Source: Chimonanthus salicifolius (Eukaryota > Streptophyta > Magnoliopsida > Laurales > Calycanthaceae). Taken from it: a DNA stretch of 64,000 bases. The position numbers and the translations under genes are program-made. Under the pieces are notes generated by a model. That model was not told the DNA's origin. It saw only the letters and a list, made by a program, of their open reading frames with translations, and did no database searches. Shown piece after piece: positions 36,859 to 48,770 of the stretch (positions are counted from its first letter, which is position 1; every line of letters starts with the position of its first letter). Location of the stretch: the NCBI GenBank assembly GCA_013350335.1, contig CM023533.1, forward strand, positions 31,354,869 to 31,418,868, written 5' to 3'.

Positions 36859-37409
36859 CTTTCATGTTCTATCTCTGCAATGGTTTTGCGCTCTCTCTCT
36901 CTCTATCTCTCTCTCTCTACTCTACCAAGTAGTACCATAATACTTCAAATCATAATCTACTCTCTACTTGGTTATAGTATTTTTATTGCCCTTTCCATCT
37001 GGCCCTTCGGATCACGCGATTTTGTAAACCATCTTCTGGTGAGTAGTTCATAGTCTTACGCCATTTCACATTTTCCTTGGAAATTCAAGTTTTTTTTTTT
37101 TTCATGACCCAACCAAAATGCCCTAGTAATCAAGGCAAAGATATTGTTTTGCATATTTTATCAGTTAGGAAAAGGGGGTTCACATTTTTTTTTTTTCCAA
37201 TTAGCATTCTCTTCATCCAACGAATTCCATGTAATTCATGGGAGGTCAGTGAAGAGGGTCAGCAATGAAAGACGAGACTTCTCAGTAAGTGCATCACAAA
37301 TCATTCACATGTAGGAGTGAAACTTTTGAAGTGGATAAGGGGAATCCAACAAAAGTCAGTACTATGTCAAAAAGTGTTGGATCTTGATTCTATCATGGCC
37401 TGCTGCTAT

Positions 37410-37793
37410 CAGTATAAATCTTGGTTGATATTGTGCATATCGGCCGAGATATCTCGGGTTTTCCAAAACCCAGATGAGTATCGGCCAGAGAAAAAATAAA
37501 TCGGTTGAATATCGGTCGATTTCTTTTTAAAAAAATAAATAAATAAGAATATCGGTTGTGGACTCAGCTCATTTCTCGGTCGATATTTGCCCATATTGGC
37601 TGATATCGGCCGATATTTATATTTTTTTATTTTTTTTTTTAAAACAGCCTTTTTATTTTTTTAAATGATTTTTTTCCAAAAAAAAAAAATCCACGAGAAT
37701 TTCAAAAAAAAAAAAAAACTGGAAGAGAGAAAAAATCTCGGCCGATATGAAAAATCGGCCAAAATCTCGGAAAGGCCGATTTTTCAACCCCTA
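37410..37793. mobile_element. ATCGGCCGAT-family element, copy 3
   Basis: The octamer GCTGCTAT precedes (37402-37409) and follows (37794-37801) the element. The inside has 'tatcggccgagatatctcgg', 'gatatcggccgatattt' and A/T runs, ending 'ggccgatttttcaacccct'. It shares the block 'aaaacagcctttttattttt' with the copy at 56039. Confidence 0.8.
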
Positions 37794-38274
37794 GCTGCTA
37801 TTCATGAATCTACATAAATAAAAGGTGGTTTTTGATGCAGGGCATATAGGAGATAGGATTCTCAATCAAGCTTTGGATTTTCATGAAAAATTAGATGGTG
37901 GAGAAAAAGGCCATTCAAGAGTTTTTTGGGCCCCAAACTTGTGAAATAAAGGCCCATAAGGTAGGGATATGGGTTAGGCCTTTATTTTTTGTGTAAAGGC
38001 TTGAAAAATCTATTCTAAAGGCCCACATGCTAGGAATAAAGGAAGTGACAAAAATATCTTCTTATTTTTTACTTGGTCTTTAAGGAAAAGATAAGGCCAT
38101 TGATTGGCGATTTTGTTTCAAGGCAAATTTTCTTTCCTTCAGATGACTTGAATTTATTTTTATTTTTGTAATTTGTTAAATTAAATTCTGGGATTCATGA
38201 ATTTAGGTGATAAAGTATTTGAATGGATGATATGAAAGCCCCACATGGTTAGTGGAATATATATTAATTTTTTT

Positions 38275-38430
38275 TTTAAGATCAAAGTGTCCAAGCCTCT
38301 TAAAGAACTTGACTAATCTTTAAAGCATGTGCAAACTTTCTCATCCACACACCATGGAGAGTAGCCCTTTTGTATTAAGAGTGATCCCCACATCTGAGAC
38401 GGGTTATTGACCGCCAAGTCAACCAGCACG
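38275..38430 (+). repeat. SINE-like repeat, 'CCACACACC' family
   Basis: It shares the order 'actaatctttaaa(g/a)c(a/g)tgt', 'ccacacacca' and 'agtagcccttt' with the copy at 48515-48670. Related blocks lie at 53590-53720 and, inverted, at 3495-3600. No terminal duplication was found. Confidence 0.5.
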
Positions 38431-38652
38431 GATTGGAATATATATCAATTTACAAGGGATAGTTGACTGTAAAGGATTTGGATTTGCCGAATCGTCTGTA
38501 CAAAATATACTATACTGTTGACAAGAATCATTCTAGGACTTAGTACACCACAAACTATGAAAAACTCGTAGGGTCCACGTATCTAAGGGGATCCCTGCTG
38601 CAGTGCCTCTGAGCCCACGCGATAGTGCCTCCGGGTTGACTCTGATACCACT

Positions 38653-38857
38653 TGTGACGGGGCTCGTGAATCCTAACCAATTTTTTTTTTAAATGGTTAT
38701 CATATTAATGATAACAATAATAAAATACCAGAAGTGCGAGTACATGGAGTCATGACCAAATTGGTGATCAGACTGAATCACTTGACAATGGACTCTTCGA
38801 GTGAGTGTTACACGAACTAAATCAAGGAAGGATTCACAAGCCACTAGCCCCGTGACA
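38653..38857 (-). mobile_element. Small LTR with primer-binding site (TRIM-like half element)
   Basis: The LTR reads TGTGACGGGGCT at one end and AGCCCCGTGACA at the other, so its tips are themselves inverted repeats. Just outside at 38640-38651 lies the complement of an initiator-Met primer-binding site (TGGTATCAGAG) on the minus strand. The internal region would run toward lower coordinates; no second LTR was found there. The related piece at 2.4 kb shares the PBS-proximal words. Confidence 0.65.
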
Positions 38858-38930
38858 CTTAGGTGTGAGTTTTAACAACTGACTATCTTTTGTTGAGAGT
38901 TCAAACGAGAATATTTTGATATTTTAGTCT

Positions 38931-39125
38931 TCAGACCTCATCTTCATGGACAAATTTGAGGTCAGCCCATTCCTTGTAGACCTGGACAGGTGGTTTGTTC
39001 TTTCTATTTGGTAGCACGACATCGGCTCCCATAGATTCCAAAGCAAGTGCTTCATCAGAGTGAAAAGCACCAATGGTAGCACAGAAATGGATAGTAAAGT
39101 GAAGTACAGAGCAAAAGCTTGAGGA
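38931..39125 (-). CDS. Orphan open frame, unidentified
   Basis: A minus-strand frame of about 64 codons ends at TGA 38931-38933. Its last 47 residues look protein-like: IGAFHSDEALALESMGADVV, then LPNRKNKPPVQVYKEWADL and an acidic end. There is no ATG at its start, so it would be a terminal exon or a fragment of a captured gene. I do not recognise the family. Neighbouring copia and LTR pieces suggest the site is transposon-rich. Confidence 0.35.
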   Translation of the reverse strand, partial: SSSFCSVLHFTIHFCATIGAFHSDEALALESMGADVVLPNRKNKPPVQVYKEWADLKFVHEDEV

Positions 39126-39384
39126 TCAATGACGACTCCAAGTAAAGGTAAAAAGCGAAGGAATCAGAGAACACATGGTTCTCTTTGTGCATTTCTTTAT
39201 TCTAACAGAAAATGTTGAAAGGATACAGTGTTGTGCTTTTCTTCTACATGGCCACTTTTTTCTGTGCTACTCACTACACTGAACTGTTAGATTTTATGTT
39301 TCCCTTTACACCCCACTCAAACCTCAAAATCAAAGTTTAAGACCCAACTACATATGATAATCAGCTTGTTAGGCTATGTGGAAC

Positions 39385-39764
39385 CTGATTATCCGAGATC
39401 TATTGTCGATCTAACTTGCACCGTTGTGGGTCAAGCTCCGTGCTGAGCTCGCGGGAGGCAGTCCCTGAGCTGAAATTTTTAAATGGAAGATAATTTTGTA
39501 ATTTCACATGGTGTCTTATGTAAATCCTAATTACAGTAGTATATTTGGTCGTTTTGTGAGAGAGAAAACAAAACATCTATATTGAGAGCCATCTTTTCTT
39601 CATTTTGCCTTTGAGTATAGTGGATCGGTTTGAATCCCGTGGTAGTACTGAAAGGGAACCATGTAAATCTCTATATTGTAGTTTGCTTTTCTTTGTCGAT
39701 TTCTCTTTCTATTTTCTGATATTGTTGTTTTTGTGTGGTCGAGAAAGTGATTTTTCTCCCAACA
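39385..39764 (+). repeat. Copia LTR fragment, copy 1
   Basis: It aligns with 49840-50153 through 'cttatgtaaatcctaatta', 'tggtcgttttgtgaga', 'gaaaccatgtaaatc' and the end 'gattttctcccaac'. The terminal CCCAACA is a typical copia LTR end. The outer left end is unclear. Confidence 0.65.
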
Positions 39765-39880
39765 CAGCTGAGTAGTGTAGACTCTAGAACTTGAATTGAT
39801 ATTTAAGTAGGTAGTATCCCAATCTGAAAATGCATAATTCTATGAATCCATTTAGAACTAATTTACAGACTGATGAAGTG

Positions 39881-40056
39881 CTGTTTTTGTGTCTTTCATT
39901 TTCCGGGAGGATGATTGTTTTATTATGATTCTTCTCTTTTTCTTTTGTTGTTTGCTCTTGGGCCTAACCCTCTTAGGCCCACTTGTCTTGTCTTTTTTCC
40001 TTTTGTTGTTTTTATCTTCTCTTTAATGAAATTTCATCTTTACTGCTCAAAAAAAA
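39881..40056 (+). mobile_element. 5'-truncated LINE/retroposon tail with 14-bp target duplication
   Basis: The identical 14-mer agactgatgaagtg occurs at 39867-39880 and 40057-40070. Between them lie 176 bases ending in 'tttaatgaaattt...' and an A run, the look of a plant LINE 3' UTR. The perfect duplication makes this a confident, fairly young insertion. Confidence 0.8.
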
Positions 40057-40361
40057 AGACTGATGAAGTGGTGCTCTGATTAAGTAGTGCTGGATTCTTT
40101 GGTCAGGTCCATTATCTCACTTCGCCATCTTCTGTCCAAAGTTTGATTGAAATGAGTTTTGAATTCTTGTGTTTGAAGTCATGCCAAAAGTATATGTTGT
40201 AAACTCAAAAGCAATGAACTAAAGTTTGACAATATCATGTATTTATTTACAAGACAGAGATTTTGATCTCCATGATCAGAGACGAACAAGAGAATTTGCA
40301 ATTCTAAATTACTCGGCTGCTGAACTCATTCTGCTCTCACATGGAGAAGTCTTCCTTAGAA

Positions 40362-43233
40362 TTAGAACAAAGGAACGATGCCATAACCACTTTCAGTCAT
40401 TACCTTGGCATTGAACATTTGATCCACTTCCACCTCTCTGTCTGTTCTCTTCGCAAAGCGTCCTTTGATCCGGGGCCTGGTTTCAGCATATGCCTTTCTT
40501 GAGGCATACCTTACTGTCTTCTCAAATTTCCTTGTTTTTCTCTTTTCTCTGTACCTGAGGACCCTGGCCTCCCTGTCAATGGGAGTGAATTGGGGTGGAA
40601 TCTGAAGAGGGGGGGCTGAAAAGAGGTCAATTGTTCCCTTTGGAGGCCTGATGTAGCCGTTTGAGATTTCTGTCATGGTGGCATCTGGTACAATGCTGGC
40701 TTCCATGGATGACAAAGAAACCTGATAATAACAACAGCAATGTCATCGTCAGTACCTATAAATTACAAAAATTTCAAAAATTCAAGTACAGATTTATCTT
40801 CTACAATTACGCCCTTTTTATGCATTTATCCAAGTACAAACATTTTGTTTGCTGAGTTGAAACTTGCCAAGAGATAGACGATTAGCTATTGAAAAGTGAC
40901 CACTTGTTTCACTTTGCCAACCATTTATTTCTTATCCTCGATTTCAATTAGGGGGTTGTCTAGCCTGTTATAATTGGGAGCATTATCCTTAGAAGAGCTC
41001 AATTGATCGTCATTCTGGGTATGAACACGTACGACAATGTCCTCAGGAGTGTCTGATCTCTTATAATTGATAAAGTTTTAGGTTTCACATCAAATACTTG
41101 TCATTGATCAGAACAGGGGAAAAGCATATTTTATAAGACAAAAATCAACAGGATGGATGGAACATGCAACAGGCAAAAAGGGGTCCAAGAATCTACAAGC
41201 TCCTCTTCATCAGTTTTCTCTTCTTTTACTAGCAAATTGCCAAAACAAAATCACGAAGGAAGAATTGGTAATCAGCATGAACACTAGAAAGAATAAACGT
41301 GGCATGTTCATATAAATATAAGTAGAACCCAGTGTGATGTCAACAAATTTGAAGAAAATAAATTTACAAGGTAAACACAAGAAGAATAATGGATCTGAGG
41401 GGGAGAGTGGAGAGACAGGACATCTTATTCGGGTTGAAGAAATTCCTCATAATAGACAACCGAAGAGTAAATCCCAAGCATCTGTAAATTTGTATTTACT
41501 GCATTAAAGCAGAACTCCTCCCTCTGAAACTTTCAATTCCCAGAAAGAGCAGTGTTTATAACGACTTAGTCAAGAGAGAACCTAAGAAAACCAATAAGCA
41601 AACAAAGAAAGTGATGAAGAAAGAAGCTATGTGGATGAAGGATCGATTACAAATGAATCTCTCCAACTTAACCCTGAAAGGCTCAGAACACAACATTTAT
41701 CTTCTTAATTAAAACAAGATGACCTTCCATTCTAGTACTAAACATGTATTGCCTATTCTAAGTTGACATCGAAGAGTTTTGCAAATCAACCCAAGAGGTT
41801 GGTCTCATGTTTAAGATGCCCGTCTCATGAAGTGGGTTCTTGAGTTCAATTCACACTCTACTCTAATGGGTCACTCCTCGTAAACTTAACCGGTGTGTTT
41901 GGATTTGAAGGTTTATACATACCTATAAAATTAGTCTTACCTCCAATGTGTGATAGAAATATCCATGTCAAAAAAAAAATCACCAAAAAATAGTAAAAAA
42001 CTTGACTGCTAAGAAAAAGAAGAATCCAAGAAAAAGGTAAAAAACCTACAGGCTTAAATCCTGTAAACCACAAGAAAAAGTGTCTCTGCATCATAGATTG
42101 AGGGAGAAAAAGTAAAAAAAGACAAAACTCGCATGAGCCCATGCTTAAAGTGTCCTTTCAGTGGTCAGGAAAAAGTGAAAGAAAAGGGGTAAAAGAACTC
42201 CTCAATCTGAGAACTGCTTTGTCCAAGAATCAACCAGTTCCAAAGCTCAAATGCTTTCCCAAAAGAAGCAGAAATTCAACCCCTTTGTACACCTCTAAAA
42301 ATAGTAAATAATAATAAAGTTTTTCTAATAAAAAAAGAACCAGCCAAGAAAAGAGAGAGATCAATTTAAGAGAAATTATTACTACCATAGACATGGCATG
42401 AAAATTTAGGAGGTATGAGTACTTCTCATACAAATCAATAATAAAAAAAAAAAAATCACTATTGCATACAAATTTCATGGAAATTTAGCTATCCAGAAAT
42501 GAAGAAGAAGAAGAAGAAGGAGCAGAAACAAACTTACACTGTGACTTAGTGATGCACTGTAATTAAACCCTGTCTTCAGAGCCTCATACTCTGTTTCCAA
42601 AAGATTCAGTTGATGGGGCCTCAGCTCTTCATTCCCTCCCACACACTGCACTGGCACAACAACTTCATTCCCATCATTCTTCTTCCCTCCATTTTCCCGC
42701 TCATTGCTTTCCTTCTCACCACATGTATCATACTCCACAAGATCCAAATACTCATCTACTTCCCCTCCATATAAAAACCCATCATTCTCATTGTTGTTCT
42801 TCACTGGATTCAGCAGCAACCATGATGCTGCTTCATCCTCTTGTTCCTCCTCCTGGCACACCGGTCCGATACCTGGATGGGCTGCAACTGCCGGCCCAAA
42901 AGGTTGCCCATAAATGGGGAGGATTGGGACACGATGGTGGCGTCTAGCTAGTGAATTGGCAGAGTGGATGTCGGCGTCGCACTCCGCACAGAGTGCAGCT
43001 ACATCGGCTTTGCATGTGACGGTGGCAGGCAAACGCTCACATGCCTCACACATCCACACACGCTCGTGCCGTGAAGCATCCAAGTTCACTGCATGGATAC
43101 GTGAATCACAGCCAGTGCAGAGATAGGCTGAATCCAGTCGGCAGTAAACCGTGCACGCAGCCGAGCGGCAAGAGTCACACCGACGCAGCCACCCACCTCT
43201 GCCGCCACAATTTCTCTTCATCATCTGCCTCAT
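40362..43233 (-). CDS. CONSTANS-LIKE B-box/CCT transcription factor
   Basis: Exons are 43233-42538 and 40721-40362, joined phase 0 across an 1816-bp intron (donor AGT|GTAAGTT, acceptor TTATCAG|GTT), giving 351 aa. Two B-box zinc fingers span about residues 19-57 and 62-104, with the Cys/His pattern C-DSC...C-RLDSAYLC...H complete in both. A CCT domain covers residues 282-324 ([20 protein letters not shown] onward), used for DNA binding with NF-Y partners and for nuclear entry. The C-terminus GYGIVPLF carries the VP motif that COL proteins use to contact COP1. This layout is group I COL (COL3/4/5-like). The longer ATG at 43380 would add a 49-residue CT-rich leader that looks like UTR, so I chose 43233. 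Family members act in photoperiod and light responses; which one this is cannot be decided. Confidence 0.93.
40722..42537 (-). other. COL intron with a plus-strand SINE at about 41780-41980
   Basis: The intron is otherwise plain. The SINE-like part has a box-B-like 'ggttcttgagttcaattc' near 41836, the shared 'gtcttacctccaa' block near 41937, and an A run at about 41971-41980. It is antisense to the gene. Confidence 0.6.
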
Positions 43234-43600
43234 AATTGAATTCCAATATAGCAGTAACTCTCTCTCTCTGTATCTCTGTTGTCTGCCTTGTTTCCACTGT
43301 CGTGTATGTGCAGTTGTTCTGGTGTGAAGGATGGAAGGTAACACTAAGTAAAGGAAGGAGAGAATCCACAAGCTTTCCACGTGGCAAAATCTTAGCGGCT
43401 GGGAGATGTGGGTTGTTAGTCTTGGATCATAAAGGTTTGGAAAGTTGCTGCCGAGAGAGGTGTTACCAGAATCAAAGCTCTACTACTTTAGTCGCTTTCT
43501 CATGTGGATAACTTTCTACTTTCCATGTAATCACGTCCTCACGATCATATTTACTTCAAAATCAATCTTTTATCAGTCAGTATATACACCGGTTCTTTCA
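43234..43600 (-). promoter_or_regulatory. COL 5' UTR and promoter
   Basis: On the minus strand a GA/CT repeat (plus strand 43258-43270) precedes the chosen ATG. A TATATA-like word lies at about 43578-43586 (complement). No other sites were assigned. Confidence 0.4.
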
Positions 43601-44384
43601 TGTATAAAAAAGGGACATTAAATTGTAAAGTGACCGATATTCTGATAGTATTTTTATGATAGAGTCAATTAAAAAAGAATTTGTAAAGTCAACTCTAAAT
43701 AGATGGAAATATGAATTATAATAATGATGAAGAACATTAAAATAGTTCAATAGATGAAAATAATAAGAAAGTGTGCACATTTATAAAAGATTAGAAACCA
43801 TTTCTTATAAAAATTAAAAACTTACGTGTTGAAGGAACAGGGAGAAGTTTATTAAAAATCTTAGATTGAAAAATAAGGTTGTGATATATTATAAGGTAGT
43901 AAAAGCATATAGAGGTAAATGTGTTTAAATATAAAAATAGAATAGAATTGGTGGCATTAGTGATAATAATTAAATATTGATAGGATTTCTGATTTAAAAA
44001 AAAAATGAAGAAAACATAACTAGGACCACATAAATATCTCAATTATTGAGAATCTCTTCAACTTTTATTAGCATTGTGCTAATATTTCTACACTAATATC
44101 TTTTGATTGGAACATGTGGAAAATGGTATTCAATAGTCCTATGAAAGTTTAGATCATAAGCTTTCAAACCCTAAAATTTTAGTTCCGTTCGACCTTTCAT
44201 AATCTCGTGACCTTTTTATCAATGACAAAAAGGACTATTGGAACCAAATTAGTTAAGCAGTTGGGCCAATATTTTAAATTAAATATTCTACTCTTTTTAT
44301 TGATAAAGGAAACAGAGGTGCAATGGGAGTTATTTTGATTTTATTTTTCTATCACATTTATCTCTAAATCTAATTTGCATGGGT

Positions 44385-44566
44385 AGTTTAGTTGGTCTAA
44401 GTTTCTTCAATCTAAATCTAAGGTTTTACGATTAGAATAGAGATCTTTAATTCAACTCTCCTCAAACTTATTTGATACACAAAGTTTACCTGTGATTTTG
44501 TGTATATGTAGGATTAGTCTCACCTCCAACATAGAGTAGAGATATTCATGTTATAAAAAAAAAAAA
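44385..44566 (+). mobile_element. SINE, 'CACCTCCAA' family
   Basis: A box-A-like 'tagtttagttggtctaa' at the start, the shared block 'gtctcacctccaacatag' near 44518 and a terminal A run define it. It resembles the minus-strand copy at 28705-28993 without the tandem box-A. Confidence 0.6.
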
Positions 44567-44711
44567 ATTCTAAATTAGTTTCTAACCCATGCAACTCAGC
44601 CTCAAGTTTATATGGAACCAAATCAAACCCAGCAATCCAATTTTGGATTGGCTAAGGCTGATGGAGGTCATATTTGAGTAAAATTAATAAGTTTGATTGG
44701 ACTTACCCACA

Positions 44712-44875
44712 TGGGTGTAGCACTCAATTGGTTGTCTTCCGTCTTAGAAAGTGGGAGGTTACGAGTTCGAACCCCTATGGCCTAACGTTGGTGTGCCTTA
44801 GGGATGGTGGGCTCACCCATGAAGGTTTTACGCGCGGTATCCCCCGGTTTCCCATACGTAAATTCAAAAAAAAAA
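44712..44875 (+). mobile_element. tRNA-derived SINE, copy 2
   Basis: A good box B, 'gagttcgaacccc', lies at about 44763, downstream of 'tgtagcactcaattggttg' (box A). It ends with an A run at 44866-44875. It is the better-preserved relative of the copy at 10222. Confidence 0.75.
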
Positions 44876-44939
44876 TGGCATTTATGTTTTCTCTTATCTC
44901 ATTTATCATAAAAATAAAATAAAATTAGAGTACAAACAG

Positions 44940-45984
44940 ATTAAGAACTAACTTGTCACTTACTTCACAAAAGAAACTTTTTATTATATGACATGAAAAA
45001 AAAAATTGATTTAAATTATGTTGGATCAATTCAACCCAACTCTCAATCCAGGCTATTTCAAATTCTAATTTAGATTGGAAAATTCAACTTTAGCCTATCC
45101 CCAATTCAAACTACTCTTAAACTCCATTTGACTCAAATTCGAGTTGAGTCATTCATGTTCAACTTGAATCTGCTAAGTTGCACCCTTACCTTACAATGAA
45201 AATATATTAATGCAAGTTGGCTTTATATTACTATTCTACCATCTTGTACTTAAAATATGTGATATTGAGAAGCATTATATATTTATTGCAATCTCCACCA
45301 ACTCACATAGACAAACATTTAGAAAATTTATTATAGAATAAAAGCCTTTTATTTATATAAATGATATGTTGATTTAATTCAATAAATGTGCACCACCATG
45401 AACACCATTATTGGAAATTTCAGGATACAAATACACAACACTATTGGGCCTCTGTGTACACCATTTGTTCAGTGTATAATTTGGATTCTTCAAAGTAAAA
45501 TCAATGATTAAGGTTTAACAAAACGAAAAGTAGTTAGTGGTAACGGCTAACTAAATACATGTAACTTACAGGGCTATTTTGGTCTTATTGCAGTCGGTGC
45601 AGAGTTGCAGAAACTTGGACATGGTTTGTACACGCGTAAACTGAATGGCCGTAAGCATGAGGATGAGGGCCCCACAAACCTAGGAAGAGATGAGTCAGCA
45701 TGGCCCCACAACGTATCTCAAAGAGTCCTTCCCAACCAAGAATTATAGGAGGCTATGAGATGAGATGAGATGAGGGTTCCATCTCAGCCACGAATTACAG
45801 CATGGGCTGAGTGGCATGTCCATGTCACTTGAAAGTAATCAAGTCATCTCAAACCAATAATTTGTGAATAAATCAGACTAAAAAATTTTTGAATTAAATG
45901 TTATTAATTTGTTTAGTAAATAGGTTAATACAACACAAAAAACTATTTAATAAATGAGAAATCAATTTAACCCTCTCCCGCACA
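44940..45984. other. Intergenic DNA without a recognised gene
   Basis: AT-rich sequence. The stretch at 45020-45190 has 'caacccaactc/ttgagtc' words recalling the TAGGG MITE bodies, but its ends are not visible. Confidence 0.5.
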
Positions 45985-46930
45985 GAGCATTTGGTATGTG
46001 GTGTACTATTACAACTTGTGTTGACAAATTTTAAGATCGGCCGTGGAAACAAAATTAAATTTTTGACCGTACATTGGATTGATAGTTCTACTCTGTCTTC
46101 TTGGTTTCCTTCGTTTTACCGCATATCTATTAGGCCACTTGGAACAATTTTTGATTTCTACTCCTTTACTAATGAACAAATCATTTGGGAAATTCTACTT
46201 TGTCGTAACATGTCTGACTCTGAAGCTGATGCCTTCTATGAGCTTCTCCTTACCATTTTTGCCTACAGAATCCGCACCTATGTGGAGGACACTCTTTTTT
46301 GGTGGCCTGACAACTCGGAATTTTTCATAGTAAAGTCTTTCTACTCTTGGAATTATCAAACAACTGGTATTATTGTTGTTTACCCTAAGATTTGGTCCTC
46401 CAAAGCACCTCCAAGGGCAATTAGTTTTCTTTGGACAGTTGGGTTAGGGAAAATCTTGACTCAAGATAACTTGATAAAAAAAGGAGAACAATAGTTAGTG
46501 TTTGCCTCTTTTGTCTTCAAGCTTTTGAAGAGTTAAATCATCTACTTATTCACTGCTCCTTGTCTTCCGTTGTTTGGAGTTCTGTCTTAACTCAGTTTGG
46601 TGTGGCTTGGATCATGCCCTCTTCGGTGACCGAGTTGTCCTTTGCTTGGTACATTGCCTATGTCTCGCCAAAATCTCCTCTTTATGGCAATTGTCTTTAT
46701 TTGCTACTATCTGGAGTCTCTGGTGGGAACGTAATATTAGATTGTTCAAAGGCACAGTTGAATCCAACGCGGCGGTGGCAAGACATATTCTTAGTATGTG
46801 TGCATCGTGCGCTGCCTCTCTTCAAGGATTCTGGAATTTTTCTATGTCTAATATTTTACATATATGGAAAGAATGTGTTGATCTTACTCTTTTGAGTTGT
46901 TGCAATCAGTTTGACTGATGAATAACTCTG
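45985..46930 (+). mobile_element. LINE 3' part with zf-RVT domain
   Basis: A long frame from 45991 (167 aa) contains KSFYSW, then IWSSKAPPRAISFLWT, matching the zinc-binding region (zf-RVT) of plant LINE reverse transcriptases. The next frame continues with LFATIWSLWWERNIRLF, the usual terminal block ('W.WWERN.R.F'). At least one frameshift or stop separates them. It is a dead fragment. Confidence 0.8.
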
Positions 46931-47395
46931 AATTGCTTTTTAACCTCATTTTTCTTTAGATTTATCTATTTTGAGTTTTTTTAACATTTTTTTACTCTAA
47001 GGCAATCCCTTTTTTTTATTTTAATTAAATTTAATTAAGTGTTTATAAAATTGAATGAAAATGTCTGGATGTGATTAATATAGTTTGTAGAGTTTGTATC
47101 ATTTTTTAAATTTTTCAACATTTTCATAAAATTAATGTTTTTTATGGAAATATCATGAATTATAATAAAATATACAAGTTACTATGGGACATCAGAGAAC
47201 ATGAATTTTATTTTTCATATCAGACTTTGGCTAATGCAAGATTTCTATTTTGTATACGAGTTTTAATATAAATAATGTTAACTATAAAATAAACAAATAA
47301 AACTCTTCTACACTTCTCCATCTTATACAATTTTTTCAGAATATTTTCCAACAATTCTTTCTTTTATCTATGAGTCTTTTATTTGTAGGGCTGAA

Positions 47396-47772
47396 ATTCA
47401 AGTGGGTTGGACCGAATTTTAATAAATCCAACCCAACCCATATAAAAAATTATTGAGCTCGACCTAATACGATCCAAATTGTTGGCTCTACCCAACCCGA
47501 GTTGTTGGCCCGACAGCCCAACTTATTTTTAGCCCAAATTTGGAGAAAAGGATCAAAGCATGTTTTCTATATTCCTGAAACTCAGGTCGAATCGGTTCAA
47601 TTTTTGTTAACTCAGTTGATTTTAAATTTCTAAGTCCAGCCCAACTCAAATTCATGTGGGTTTTTTTCCCAACCCAACCCGACTCTAAGTTTACAAATAT
47701 ATAACCCAGCCCACTGATTTCTCGAATCGGGTCACATGAGTCTGTTAAAACTCAGCCCAAGTTTCACCCCAA
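47396..47772. mobile_element. hAT-like MITE, TAGGG family, copy C
   Basis: The left end is TAGGGCTGAAATTCAAG; the right end complement is TTGGGGTGAAACTTGGGC. Flanking octamers tttatttg (47388-47395) and attatttg (47773-47780) differ at one base. Confidence 0.78.
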
Positions 47773-48514
47773 ATTATTTGGAGATTAGATCTTCACATTC
47801 CATAACGGTGTCCACCATTTATTTTTTTTAATTCTGTCCTCTCCTTCTTCATTTGCATCTAAATATACGTTTCAAGAGCCACAATACTGTATGTTCTGAG
47901 TCCTACGTCGCCACCATGAAAGGTTTTTTTTTCTGAATTGACTGTGAGTTCTATTTTTTTTTTTTTTTTCACTCAAAGATTGTGTATTTTATGTTTGTAA
48001 TAAATAATTCAACCTTGTAAAATTATTTCTTAAAACAAAATCCTTTTAAAACTATTGATCCGTGCAATAAACCAATGGATCCAGACCATTAAATTGGTGA
48101 TTTTATTGCACCATTTTGAGATCAACCATACAAGTCCAATGCCTACTTTCGTAAACAACCAATCTCAAGTGTGAACTACCCTTGATTGTTGATCATGCAT
48201 GATCCGAGCTGTGGTTGGTTAGTCTGGATAACATTTCATGACTTTCTAGTGGTTGGCAACCGGTGAAAATTTCTAAATTTAAGAAATTGAGAAAAAAATT
48301 ATTTAGATTAATACTTTTTAGTTAATTGGGATTGAGAAATTGATTATTAATAGAGTGAAAAAAGTTCGTGAAGATTAGAGACTCACTTATACATGATATC
48401 CTCCTAAGCTTATAGTCTCATATTTATTTTTAATCTACTATTTGTTAAACATATAAATTGAAAACTCAGATTTTTTAAGATAAAAACTCTAATCTCTGCA
48501 GATTTAGAGTTTTT

Positions 48515-48770
48515 TTTTTTTTTTTACCAAGGTGTTTAGACTTTTTAGAGCATCAAACTAATCTTTAAAACGTGTAAAGTCTCTCTACCTACACACCAGA
48601 CAACTCTACGAGAAGAAGCCCTTTGAGAGTGAAGTGAAAATTGAACTCACGGCTCCCAGTTCCTGAGGTTGAGGTAAATATATGTTAGATTTAGAGATTT
48701 TTTTTTATAACATGAGTATCCCCATCCATATTGGAGGTGAGACTAATCCCAAATATATACTAGATTTAGA
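48515..48770. repeat. Two SINE-like pieces side by side
   Basis: 48515-48670 is a plus-strand copy of the 'CCACACACC' family. 48700-48770 is a minus-strand tail of the 'CACCTCCAA' SINE (T run, then 'attggaggtgagactaatccc'). Confidence 0.5.

Noticed and set aside
36629..36940. Phe/Gly/Trp-rich 103-aa frame
   Set aside because: It is the translation of the 'cggtttt' array inside an ATCGGCCGAT-family MITE.
42704..43235. Plus-strand frames opposite the COL first exon
   Set aside because: Antisense shadows; the minus strand encodes complete B-boxes.
42475..43380. Longer COL start at 43380
   Set aside because: The extra 49 residues come from a CT-repeat leader and have no counterpart in COL proteins; ATG 43233 is next to the first B-box.
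44712..44800. Possible tRNA gene from the good box B
   Set aside because: No cloverleaf or anticodon arm can be drawn, and an A tail follows; it fits a SINE.
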